From NCBI RefSeq assembly GCF_963676685.1, contig NC_092354.1:16312746-16376745 (forward strand): 64,000 bases of DNA. The letters run 5' to 3'. Source of the DNA: Mytilus edulis (Eukaryota; Mollusca; Bivalvia; Mytilida; Mytilidae). The notes under the pieces were generated by a model, which saw only the letters and a list, made by a program, of their open reading frames with translations, was not told where the DNA came from and ran no database searches. Every line of letters begins with the position of its first letter. The first letter of the stretch is position 1. Below, in pieces: positions 1 to 11,900 of the stretch. Both the position numbers and the translations under genes were made by a program.

Positions 1-240
1 AACATGGTAAGCAAACGTATTTTGTCAATTGACCTTACAATAAGATATATGCCATTGTATTGAAAATTCTATAACACCTATGAGATGAAAAGAAAAAGAT
101 GCCATTCAACGTATACTATTTACACTAATGATGTGTATTACCAATGACATACTCAAAAGTACTGGACAGTATTTCAGAAAGAACCAATTTCCCAAATTCA
201 ATTGTTAAAAGTTACATTTAATGCCACTGCTAGTGGAGTT

Positions 241-500
241 ATTATTCCCCGAGGTTATCATTAGCCCAGTAGTCTTCACTTCTGTGTTGCTATTATTTAT
301 CATTGATATGGTCATAATATAAAAAAACTGTCAACAAAACTTTCCATTATGAAAATACTAAGATTTTTTTCCCTACAGAATATATTACTTTAGCTGTACT
401 TGGCCCAATTTTAGGAATTGTTGGGCCTCAATGCTGTTCAATTTCGTACTTTATTTGGCCTTTAACATGTTTTTGTTTCAAGCGTCATGGTGATAAATCT
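241..500 (-). repeat. Dispersed repeat family R1, degenerate reverse copy
   Basis: On the minus strand this reads as a diverged copy of the family seen more completely at 1,597-2,140, 27,125-27,370 and 37,750-37,990. Shared pieces are the 'pause' phrase agcccagtagtc...cttc, the segment resembling gcacaacttttagaattttg, and a final gcgtcat. The copy is old and incomplete. Confidence 0.55.
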
Positions 501-510
501 TTTGGAGACA

Positions 511-598
511 CATTGCTTTATATACAGGTTGTCTTCACAATGACATAATTAAAGCATTGCTTTATATACAGGTTGTCTTCACAATGACATAATTAAAG
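511..598 (+). repeat. Perfect 44-bp tandem duplication
   Basis: A 44-bp unit beginning cattgctttatatacagg occurs twice head to tail with no difference (511-554, 555-598). Identity in an otherwise diverged intron suggests a recent duplication or an assembly artefact. Confidence 0.9.
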
Positions 599-1042
599 CA
601 TGAGTCATTAGTTTTAATGGGACAAACATATACTCATATACAGCAGAATTGAATACTGTGAAAATAATTACAGATGGTCTGATGTAGAATTATATAGATG
701 AAATATAATATAACTGGATTTTTGATTTCTCGTTTGTATATCCCCGACAAATGTCATACTGATATAATGACAGAAACCCTTAGTTATCATGGTTACTACC
801 CTGGGCAAACAAAATGCGCTCAAGATCAAAAGAAAAATGAAGACTTAAATTGTCGTATGGTTAACAATACATAACATGATCATACACATTTTTACACCTT
901 CTTCGTACGACTACCTGACTATGTCTTTATTATATGCATTACTAGAGCATAGTCCAGTATAGATACCAGTAACTCTTATTATTTTCTAAAATTTCACCAA
1001 TCTCTTCATAAAATAACTCATATCTTATTTTCTAATTTGCAG

Positions 1043-1052
1043 GTTTGACTAA
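1043..1052 (+). CDS. Terminal coding exon of left Sushi/C-type-lectin paralogue (partial gene)
   Basis: After an acceptor at 1042 only ten coding bases remain (GTTTGACTAA), giving R/F/D/stop if the previous exon ends in phase 2. The ten bases, the acceptor and the following UTR match the final exon of the complete lectin gene on the other strand (55,834-55,825), whose reading is ESR-F-D-stop. The remaining exons must lie left of the window. Expression or integrity of this copy cannot be judged. The identification rests wholly on homology with the right-hand gene, not on the ten bases themselves. Confidence 0.65.
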
Positions 1053-2410
1053 CTACCATGACGACAATGACCAGCTCAGGATAACATACCGTTATTATAA
1101 AATCTCAAACAAAACTTTATAACTGTATAGCATTGTTTTTTGTCATGCTCCTCTCCCTTCGAATATGTGCCAATTGATTTTGTAAGATTATTAGAATGAT
1201 GAAGTGGATAGGAGATGACGGGGTGGTATGTGTGACTTCATGAAAGAGAAGTGAACGTGAATCAAGGTGGAAGTAGGCGGGGTCAAGGATGATTCAAAGG
1301 GACTGAACCTGGGGGTTATGAGTTAAAACAAAGAGATCATTTTTACATGAAAATTTGACATGCCATTGGTTTGGTCGTTTGAGATTATTTAAGTTTGTGA
1401 TGTCGATAGTTCATAGCTTGCAATATGTGATGTAATTTTCTCATTGATAAATGTCGTAGGTGTGATGTAGATTTGCTAACATCGACGTCATTTATGTCTC
1501 CTGTGGATATTAACAACATCTGTATTAATACTACATCTTCACATTTTAATGTTATACATGTATAACTTTTGACTTTTCTTGGTCATGATAAATATTTATC
1601 AAAGGTACCAGGCGTATGATTTAATACGCCAGACGCGCGTTTCGTCTACATTAGACTCATCAGTGACGCTCAGATCAAAATAGTTATAAATCCAAACCAG
1701 TTCAAAGTTGAAGATAATTGAGGACCCAAAATTCAAAAACATTGTGCTAAATATGGCTAAGGTAAGCTATGCCGGGGATGAAAAATCCTTAGTGTTTCGA
1801 AACATTTAATGTTTTGTAAATTGGAAATTTGTAAAACTTGACCATATAATTGATATTCATGTCAACACCTAAGTGCTGACTACTGGGCTGGTGATACCCT
1901 CGGAATAACGTCCACCATCAGTGGCATCTACCCAGTAGTATAAATAGTTATCAAATGTACCAGGCTTACAATTCAATAAGCCAGACGCGCAATTGTCTAC
2001 ATAAGACTCATCAGAGATGCTCAGATAAAAATAGTTATCAAGCAAATCAAGTTCAAATTTGAAGAGCATTCAGGACCAAAAATTCCCCAAAAAATGTACC
2101 AAGTACGGCTAAGGTTATTTTTGCCTAGGATAAGATAATCATATTTGATAAAACTATAGTGTTGAATATTTTCAGCATTATTCCCATGTATCCGACACAA
2201 CTGTATACCTATTTTGTCTGAACATTATACTACAAACATTGACAGCGCTGTGGTTATTGTTAGATCAGATGTTAGCAACCGGAGTTCCTGTTATTGCCGC
2301 CAAGGTCTCTTCAATTTGTGGATTGCAATATTGATATTCAAGGGATGTTGTGTTGAATTCGTATTTCGGATTTGTTTGTAAAAAATCCCCACGTATCTGT
2401 TTTTTGAAAT
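1053..2410 (+). other. 3' UTR and flank of left lectin paralogue, interrupted by repeat R1
   Basis: The sequence 1,053-1,560 aligns with 55,824-55,400 read on the minus strand (shared features include accatgacgacaatgaccag, a block around caattgattt, and gtcgtaggtgtgatgtagat). After the R1 insertion the match resumes at about 2,215 (ctgaacatta) and runs past agatgttag, tttgtggattgcaatattg and acgtatct to about 2,410. This makes the two lectin genes paralogues that face each other, with homology well beyond the coding region. Confidence 0.8.
1597..2140 (+). repeat. Dispersed repeat R1, nearly two tandem units
   Basis: Two units of about 330 bp stand head to tail, each beginning tatcaaaggtaccagg and containing gccagacgcgc, agactcatcag and tacggctaaggt. 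The join carries gtgctgactactgggctgg. The family occurs at several other places in this window on both strands. It has no recognisable ORF, and a 66-aa minus-strand reading frame inside it is incidental. Confidence 0.85.
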
Positions 2411-2432
2411 GTTATGGCTTGAAATATCGTAA

Positions 2433-5155
2433 CGACGTGTATGCGTATGTTTTTTTTAACAATAAAACTTCTGTATTATCGCAGTATCAGTTTATCAGAT
2501 TTTGATTCGATGAAATAAATTTGACACACTCTACAAACTGTTTCGTGTCTGGAGAGACCACATCTTGTCCAAGACCAGTAAGGTCGATCACATATTTTAA
2601 ATGATTAGACCCGACATAAACCCGACAGTACTTAACTTTCTGACTTTGGTCTTTGACCTTTACGATATTCACAGCTTGCAATATTCAGTACTCGATAATC
2701 TTGGTATAGTTTGACATGGTCTCGACAAATGCTCGACCAGTCTTGACATAAACATAAGTTTAGACTGGTTTGAATCCGCCTCAATTATATATTGATTTAA
2801 CAACGTGCCAGGTTATTTCTGTAAAATACAGTGAGACAGAAATTAACAACTAAAGGTCACAGTACGGCATTCAATAATGAACAAATATCTTCATCAAACT
2901 CTACAGCTATATATAATTTGATCTTAAAGATTTTAAGGTTGTTTTCGAGTTTGATTTATCAGTTTCAAATTTAAGGATGTGATGTATACATTTAGGTAAA
3001 AAAGCTGGAATTTCCAGATTGGACTAATTTTAGATAGTTCCCTTGTTTATAACTATTACAAATAAACTTGGATTGCGTGAAACTTTTAACTATCTCAATT
3101 ATACATTGGTCTAAAAGAATGACATTTTATTAAACCGTTTAGTGTATTGCTGTCATATTTAGGGATGTAACTTATATGTAAACAAATCATTCGGTAGGAT
3201 CAATTTCTAATTGGGATAGCTCTATACGATTTATAGTTTAACATGTTTAATGAACATCCAAGTTGATTATGAGTAGTTTGTTAAAGTAAAAATGTTAAAG
3301 GTTACTATCTGAATTTTTCAGAACTTAAAAAAAGAAATTTTTCTTCATCTTCATCTTATTTGCACCATCTCGAGAAGGGCAGTATCGCAAAAAATGTGAA
3401 GCCCTGCTTTGCTTACTTATATAAATGATGTTAATAATGTTGATAGAACTTTTTATACCACGTGGAAGACCCAGCTATATCACCTTGTTTGTGGAGACAC
3501 TTATGAGGTTTATGTATTCAATACAGTAATGTCGTTCTATCCGAAATAACTTGTTGGTTTTTTTTTTTAATAATCGTCTTTTTTGTGCCATTGTTTCGTA
3601 GACAGAAACATGTGTTACAGTCAATTTGTTAAATTAATGCATTTTTTACATTTTATCTTGAAAACTGCAAACGATAGATAGACCGCTTAAAATCACAATA
3701 CCAACTCAAAGTTATGACTCTGTTTGAATTATAATCTGACAGACAGACTTATCAAACAAACTTCACCATTTGTTTTTTTCTCTAGATAGTTTCTTGCAGG
3801 TTAGGTTACTTAAACGTTTACGTGTCAAAATTAAAGCTTTTCGTCCATCATAATTGATTTGATCAATCAATTTTTGAATATTATACTAATAAAGGGAAAA
3901 ATATTTGATGTAATTAAATTAAACATGTATGTACACATATGTTACCATATGCATCAGACCGGACGAACGATATCCATGACTACATAAAATCAATATCAAT
4001 ATGTACATACAAATCGTTGATTTCACTAACAACAATTGATTTGATGTTCTATCAGATGACAAACACCTGTATATTGTTTCACATGAAAGTCATTTAGTTT
4101 GTGTTTATAAGCCTCTTCCCATTATTGTCAAGAGAGACCATAATTTCAATGTCTCAATACACTTGTTTTCATATTACTGACTTCAGACTTCGAAGTATGT
4201 AATTTTTAACAAGATGACCTACTCTGACATTTTAGGTCTTCGGTCAAGTAAGAACAACTATACCAAGGCACAATAAAGGTTGCAATATGTGCCAAACAAT
4301 TCTATAATGTTTTACCTGCGTGTACATTCACACGGTTTCGTAACATCAACAAGGAGTATATAGCATAAAGTCTGTACAATTAGAACTTTTAACCAACGTC
4401 ATTTATTTTCATTTAGTTTTTCCATTATTCAGCTGAATGTAACGTTCTAGCTTTCTTTGTCACATATTGCTACCTTTATTGTCACTTTCTAAAGTTTTAC
4501 TCACTTGACCGATGACTAACTACAGAGTAGGTTATCTTGTCAAAAATTACATACTTCGAAGTCAGAAGTCAGTAATATGAAAACAAGTGTATTGATCCAT
4601 TGGCATTATGGTATCTCTTGTAAAGAATGTAAAAAAGCGTTATAAACATAAACTAAATGTGTGGAACAGTATAAAGTAAAATCACAAAAATACTGAACTT
4701 AGAGGAAAATCAATTCGAAAAATTCATAATCACATGGAAAATTCAAATTTATGAGTATATGAGTGTTTGTCATCTGATGGAACATCAAATCAATTTTTAT
4801 TAGTAAAACATACTGATAAGTATGTAAATATTGGTATTGATTTGATGTAGTTATGAATATCTTTTGTCCGGTCTGATGCATAAGGTTACATAATTATGTA
4901 TATACATGTTTAATTTCATTACATCAAATATTTCTCCCTTTATAAGTATTATATTTAAAAATTGATTGATCAAATCAGTTATGGCGGACAAAAAGCTTTA
5001 ATTTTGAAACGTTATCGTTTAAGTAGCCTAACCTGCAAGAAACTTTTCCGTAAATCCAAGTTATAAACAAGGAGACTTTCTGAAATTAGTCCGAACTGGA
5101 AAATACTTCAAACAGAGTCATAACATTTAAGTACAGCTATTTGTAAGAACCAGGC
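2433..5155 (+). repeat. Repeat complex RC1, left inverted arm bracketing the 1,113-aa gene
   Basis: Successive modules match RC2 in inverse orientation. Anchors: 2,433 cgacgtgtatgcgtatg with 23,619 downward; 2,487-2,681 with 23,371-23,565; 3,652-3,750 with 20,535-20,450; 3,960-4,060 with 20,250-20,140; 4,140-4,440 with 20,060-19,740; and the inner end ttgtaagaaccaggcag (5,139-5,155) with 18,056 upward. Homology stops abruptly at both ends. The outer end lies where homology of the left lectin gene's 3' flank to its paralogue runs out, as an insertion would give. No target duplication was found. Identity is estimated by eye as high but patchy. Confidence 0.8.
3730..5080. repeat. Large imperfect palindrome inside RC1
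   Basis: The half at about 3,730-4,260 is repeated inverted at about 4,500-5,080. Both contain (in opposite sense) the acctgcaag...aaacgtt segment, gatttgatcaatcaattttt, the gtccggtctgatgca segment, aacatcaaatcaatt and the gtaatatgaaaacaagtgta segment. The 4,260-4,500 centre is unique within RC1 but is found in RC2. Such foldback structure is typical of DNA transposon ends or MITEs. Confidence 0.8.
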
Positions 5156-5499
5156 AGTACACTGTATAAAGGTGATACAGTGGTATCAAAAAAAGTTATC
5201 AAAAACCATTTAAAATTAAAGATTCATACATATAAGAAAGGAAAATCATAAAAAACAAATATTTGAAAAGCATTTTCAATATACACACATCAAACTTAAA
5301 TACAGATTTTAACAAATATCCCTTATTGACCTATATGAAAATGAAATTTTAAAATCATTTTCTATAAAAAGTGCAGACCTGATCTGAGAATGTGTTTGGA
5401 TATTATGATAAAATAATAGTTGAACTAATTATTTCTTTTAAAAAATACGTGGGATTTTTTGGATAAACCATTTTAATAATTCATTTTAACAACGGTTCG

Positions 5500-5598
5500 T
5501 TTTCATATTTCCCCGCGCTTTTCGAAGTTGGGTTATCTCCCTTAGCATGTTGTCATAGCGATGTGCCAAACGATCGTCGCTTCCGGTAGGCGGTAAAT
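5500..5598 (+). promoter_or_regulatory. CpG-rich putative promoter of the seven-exon gene
   Basis: About 15 CpG dinucleotides fall within roughly 5,495-5,665, against a CpG-poor, AT-rich background. There is no TATA box. An RFX X-box-like half (gttgtcatagcgat, 5,551-5,564) lies about 35 bp before the start codon. This is the profile of an unmethylated broad promoter and marks 5,599 as a plausible first exon. Inference only. Confidence 0.5.
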
Positions 5599-5968
5599 AT
5601 GGACTGTCACTTTGGTCTTCTATTTCCTACCGTCGCCTGTGGTATATTACCGCGATTTCCTCTAGAAGCAACAAAGGTAAAGCTGAACGATTGTAATAAA
5701 AGCACCCAGTCGCATCTTAGCTCGCTTAAACTTTCCCAAAAGTTACGAGAGGGGGAGCTTATTTCCTTCCGAGCTGGGTTGTTTACCTTCAATGGAAACA
5801 TAGAAGTTTGCCCCAAGCACAGACACTTCTTGGGGATTTTCTGGAGACCTAAAGCTGGATGTGCCTTTCCAGAACACCTGGGAAGATGCCGACCTGACAG
5901 GCCAATAAACTTAGAAATGTGTCGGAATATTTATTTCGAGAAAGGAGTAGTCCTACCAGTTGGCGCTG
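5599..5968 (+). CDS. Exon 1 of the 1,113-aa gene (start, first Cys/His cluster)
   Basis: Codes residues 1-123 and ends in phase 1 at GCTG|gtaagt. The first ATG after a CpG-rich leader is taken as start. It contains VCPKHRHFLGIFWRP, GCAFPEHLGRCRPDRP and LEMCRN, giving C71-x2-H74 and C88-x4-H93 plus C97 and C108. These are spaced like a zinc-binding module that is completed by exon 2. No signal peptide is seen, so an intracellular protein is expected. Confidence 0.85.
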
Positions 5969-8900
5969 GTAAGTTGTAGGATTTTTCGTTCTCCTGATAG
6001 CTGTGTGTGTATGTAAATTAAACAAAGCTGAACTTATATTTTGTTATTCTTAAAATAGTATAATGTTAAGATTTTACTAACATTATGCTGATTTTAAATA
6101 CATAGGGGTGTACATTTAAGGCTAAAAGCTCAATTGCAGTCTTTTTAATCAAACTGTCAAAATCCATACTAATAATATTTTATCCTGTTGATGGCCTGGG
6201 TTATAGGGTTGGGGGTATAATGAAAAGTGCTGCGTGCAGGGGAACCCCTGCCCAATTTTTTTAAAGGAAAGTTTACAAATGATTAAACTTAAAAAGTCTC
6301 ATACTAATGCAGAGGTCTTTATCATGTTTTATTTTTTCCAAAATAAAGGAACCCACAAAGGGACTGTTGTTATACTTCTGATAATTGATCAGAGTTAACA
6401 TTAAACAGTACAATGTAATATTTACAAAATAAGAAGATGTGGTATGATTGTCAATGAGACATCTCCAAACAGGAGACCATTATACAAGAAATAAAAATGG
6501 CACAGATATTAACCAGATTCTTGTGTTAACACCAACAACCAAAGACAATTGGAAGAATCATTTACATGATCCATGTTTTGCTAAGTGATAGAAACATACT
6601 GAAAGAGTCCATCTCTCAAATTGCTTAAATTCAAATATATACATTTGTGGATTGGATTGGTACAAGAAAAAATTGTTTTAGTATTTAAACATGTATAATA
6701 TACAAATGTACAATCAGCATTATGAAGATAGTACAAATGTTAAACCAGTTTTGCATTATAAATAGTAAATCTTGCATTTATAAGCCACTCATAACATTAT
6801 GGAGACTTTTTCTTATAAAATTTAATTGGTTTTTTTTTTGCATAGTTTTATTTGTCGTATTATGATTACTTTTTTAAATGATATTGTCAAATGTATTTCA
6901 GGAATATGCAAGAAATGTCGTGGTGTCTACTATAATACATTTCCAGCCACTGATGTTGAATGTCAGGTAATAATCTCATTAAAACAAAACATATATCAAT
7001 ATGACAATTTTACATTTAGACCTTTTATAAACAACCTCAAATATATATATGGTTAAAGCATATATATATATATATAGATATATAACCTAGTTTGTTCTTT
7101 TGAGATTCAGTAAAGTTTTGTTTTTATAAACATTTTTCAAAAAATTTAAAGTCATAAATATCAAATGATATTTTTTCACTGCAGGTGTATTGTATATTTA
7201 ATACAACACAATTCAGCAAGACTTGTTACTTGACCTGCATTGCATGCTTAAATGACTTTGGTTAAGTTTTTGCAATTACGCAAATGTATTTTACAGTTAC
7301 CTTTGTAATACATGTACATGTATATTAAAGATAATTGATCACAACAGTATTTTTCTATAAAACAACACCGTTGAACAACGCTTGTATCACTTTAACCTAC
7401 ATTTTACAGTTAGGCATCCATAATTACAATGTTTACCATTCAGTGAGTTCTGGTATACATGTACATGTTTGGATATTAGACCAGATGTATTTATTACAAT
7501 TTTAAATCCATGCATGATTATCTCTAAATTAATGTCTTAGTATTAACATACAGTCCCAATGTGTCAAACTGTTTCCTGCACAGGTACCATTTTTGGCTTT
7601 TAAACCTGATAACATATTGTCCATTATATATATAACAAAATACGATGTGGTATGATTGCCAATGTGACAACTCTCCACAAGCATGACAAGAGAACAAAAT
7701 GACACAGAAATTAACAATTATACATGTTTTTGTAGGTGACAATGTTAAACTATTCAAACTAGAAAACGCACGGCCTTATTTTATATAAAAAGAAATAATG
7801 AAAAACAAACAACAACCACTGAATTACAGGCTTCTGACTAGGGACAGGCATATTCATACATAAGGTGGCGGGGTTACACAACCCTCTGCATAACCTTGGA
7901 CAGTGTTATAACAGTACAACATGAGAACAACCTATAACAATCAAAAATAGTAGGCATACTATACAATAAATTGATTTATAAGATTTTATATTATTTCAAA
8001 CATGTAGTACATATATTTGAGAACATAAAAATGTATATATGTTAACTTATTTATATTTTTGCTTCAGAATATTGAACCTCATGATCATGTGTTTGAAGAA
8101 AACAACAACACAACAAATTACCATTTGAGGACATTGCCAGCAGTTAAATATGCAACTGAAGATTTGGTAAGATAACACTTTTCTAAGGTAAATTGTAAAA
8201 ATGTGCTTTACATGTAGATACTATTTCATAGCATTCAAAAAATATTTATTTCATATTACACATGCAAAGAAAATTAAATTTTATGTGTACAAATGTAACC
8301 TCTACTATAGAACTACATGTATATCAGAGATCTCCTGAATAATATATAAATTCCCCATTTCCATTTTCAATTTTAAATGTGATCTTTTGTTTTTGCATGA
8401 ATCAACTGTCAGCATAAAATTATTTTGAGCTTAGCTCGTAAAATGAATTTCTAAGTCACCTTTTCACTTAGAGTCTGTAACCATGTGTTAAATTGTGCAA
8501 AAAGTATTCATGAATCTTAAGAACTGGGCCAAACTTAATTGAACTATATATATCGTCATGAGTGTATGATCTTGTAAAAAATGTGTCTGATTAAAATACC
8601 TGACAACCAACATGGATGTTTATTCTAAAAAATAATCACAGGGGGAAAAAATCAAGTCATATCTATTATCTGGAAAATTATTAGTTAAAAAAAGTTGGAA
8701 AATCTATGTAATTCGTTGCAACCAATTGAATAACATCAGATAATTTCCATTTTTTGCTCACCTGGCACAAAGGGCCAAGGGAGCTTTTCTCATCACTTGG
8801 CATTAAGTGTCCGTCGTCGCTAACTTTTACAAAAATTTCTCCTCTGAAACTACTGGGCTAAATTTAACCAAACTTGGCCACAATCATCATTAGGGTATCT

Positions 8901-11900
8901 AGTTTAAAAAAATGTGTAGGTATAAACCCGGCCAACCAATCAAGATGGCCCCCATGGCTAAAAATAGAACATAGGGGTAAATTGTTGTTTTTTGCTTATA
9001 ACTCAAAATCCAAAGCATTAAGAGCAAATCTGAGAAAGTATAAAATTGTTGATCACGTCAAGATGTATCTGTCCTAAAATTTTCAGATAAATCAGACAAC
9101 CTGTTGTTGGGTTGCTGCCCCTGAATTGGTAATTTTAAGGAAATTTTGCTGTTTTTTGTAATTATCTTGAATATTATTATATAAAGAGATAAACTGTAAA
9201 CCGCAATATTGTACAGCAAAGTAAGACCTAAAAATAAGTCAACATGACCAAAATGGTCAATTGACCCTCTAAGGAGTTATTGCCCTTCATAGTCAATTTT
9301 AAGCAATGTTCATAAAATTTGTAGAACATTACAAAAAGAAAAAAAAACGACAAAATTTAACTAAAAAAATGTGTAAATTTGACAAATAGAAAAAAATCCG
9401 CAAAACTTCATGAATGATTTTGGCATAAAGACGTCATAGCTAAACGTGAACTGTGGACTTGATGTCAACTTTTAGCCAATGAAAAAAATTGTTACATCCA
9501 AATTGCATTAGAATTTATAATAATTTCAGATTGACAATGTAAGCTGTGATTCATCTCAAGAAAATCAGAATTTGTCTTCCTCACAAATCTCTCAAGAATC
9601 TAACTGGAGTGCAACATCAAATGCGCAGGGTGTCTTAAAAGAAGGACTTCATAGCATGAATTCAGCCCTTGATCTGCTTGGAAAAGGTACAATAAGTCCT
9701 ATTAAATTTCAACTGAAAACGCCTCTTGAACATGTAAAAGACAGTACTGTGCGTTATTTGAAACGGAAGGCAAATGAGGCTGTACATTCTGTACTTGAAC
9801 ACATTGCACCAGGGCAATCATCTCAACTATTACATCTTTTGGCTCGTGAAACTAGTATTATTAATGTTCCAACTACATCCACAGATTTAACAAATTTGAT
9901 TGCAAACCTCTACATGGAAGCTGACAACAATACCCTCAAATGCCAATTACTGTCAATGATTTCATCACCAGACATGCATACTAAGGAAAACCTTCAATCT
10001 CTCATACCGGGTTTGTCAAAATGGAAAATTGACCAAAGTAGGTCACATATTGCTACTTGTGGTGCAGGTGTCCCCCAACAGACCCAGGGTAGTTTCTATA
10101 GAAACAGAATGGATCCGGAAAAACTGGAACATGCATTAGACTTTATTTTAGATCCAAATTTTGTTCAAATTTGTTCCTATGGTACCAGAAATCTGAAGTT
10201 TGATAATGGAGAGACTGTATCTATACCAGAAGTAGTGAGAACCTCGTGTCATTCATCTCTTGTGCAGATGTACAAGACATATTGCAAAGAATCAGTATTT
10301 ACTCCCTTAGCTGATTCAACATTGTATAAAATCTTATCAACATGTTCAGCAGCTAAAAGAACCAACCTTAGTGGATTGGACAACATGGCTGCAGATGGCA
10401 CATCTGCATGTGACAGTCTGTTAAAGACCATTGAGGACCTTAGTGATCATGGAGTGGTGAAAGATAAGATTATGGAATTAAAGTCAGGCATAAAATCTTT
10501 AAAGCTGTATTTGAAATCAGAATATTCCAGAAATATAGATATGGCCAGTACAATCCCAGATCATTGCATGAAATTTGCACTTAGCTCTTCATCAGATGTC
10601 CTTCTACAAGAGAAATGTGATCACCAGCATGAAGCATTGTGTGAGAAGTGTGGGTTAATGGAAGAAATGGAGCATCAAATCAAGACAGCTATTTCGTCTG
10701 TTCAAGGTATTCTTTATTTCTTACCTCTGGTTTAGTCTTTTCAAACTGATATTTTGATTAGCTAATACATTTAACATTTACCATTTATTGTGTGTGAAAA
10801 AATATAATACATCCAATAAGCTGAATCATTGTATAATATGAAAAAATATTTAATATATAAAGTAACTAAAAGTAGACGTGCAATACTATCACTTACGGTA
10901 CTAAGGCAAATGATAAAAGGGTGATGAATTTGAATGAAAATACACATTTAAAACATATTTGTAAGACATATACTACACAATAAAATGATTATTGCATGAA
11001 AATTGGTTAGAATTGTTCCTTGTAGAACAGAATATTTGTATTGCACTCGCAAGCTCATGCAAAATAAACACTGAAACTAGAAGGGCTGTAGCAGAGGAAA
11101 AGAATTGGAATCAAATTACAATTTAATAACATGTAGAAAAAAGGACTAATAAACTCAATTTTTCTAATACTTTATTTACATATGTAATATAAAAGTTAAG
11201 GACTTTCATTTGTTCAGTCAATAAGTTATATATTGACCAGTTACATTATATTGACACTTGGACTTTGTCCTCTGTCAATATAATCTGAAAGGTCCATATA
11301 CAAATGTATATTGTTACTAACCCTCGTCAAAAGTCTGTAATTGATACATACATACATACTGATTATTTATTATTATAAAGACTAATTATAAGGAGAATAT
11401 TTTTTTACAGACTTTGAGACAGCCAGTGATATAAAGTTATCTGTAGATTTTGACATTAGCAAAGTGAAGCAGTGGAAATCTCACATACTTCGGACCAAAA
11501 ATCAAAATGAATGTCGCTACCATTTAATGGAAACCCTTGAAAGCCATCAAATGATAATTGTTATGGATTGGGCCATGAAGTTCCTGCCTTTGCTCTTCAG
11601 GGAAAAGCAGTCCGACTTTTATGGTCAGAAAGGTTTAAATTGGCATGTCTCTGTTGCCATATTTAGATCATCAGATGGTGCTTTAAAAGTGAGTTTAAGA
11701 TACCAATTAATTTTTTTTATTGTGAAGTCACATACCAAACAATTACTTATTTACAAAAATAAGTCCCAAATTTAGCTCACCTGGCAATGGGTAGCGTAGA
11801 AAGTTAAAGAGGTATTTGCGACATTAAAACTAATACCATTATCTCCCTTTCTTAATTCAAAAGAAATTCGTAAATCAATTTCAATCCTTATTTCAGTGTG

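Larger units (their letters stand above)
1..1042 (+). other. Intronic sequence before the terminal exon of the left lectin-like gene
   Basis: I see no coding exon here. The stretch ends in a pyrimidine-rich acceptor (tctaatttgcag) at 1042, so it is read as the last intron of the lectin-like gene whose final exon follows. It carries a reverse-strand fragment of a dispersed repeat (about 241-500) and a perfect 44-bp tandem duplication (511-598). The first bases (aacatg then gtaagc) could be an upstream exon boundary, but five bases are too few to say. Confidence 0.5.

Noticed and set aside
2487-2681. 64-codon minus-strand ORF similar to 23,371-23,565 (+)
   Set aside because: Both belong to the inverted repeat modules. 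Codon-by-codon comparison shows mostly amino-acid-changing differences and no excess of silent changes, so it is not a constrained protein.
5607-5816. 69-codon minus-strand ORF
   Set aside because: Shadow of exon 1, which has better composition, a promoter-like leader and a consistent donor.
8874-9077. 67-codon plus-strand ORF
   Set aside because: Lies wholly in dispersed repeat R5.
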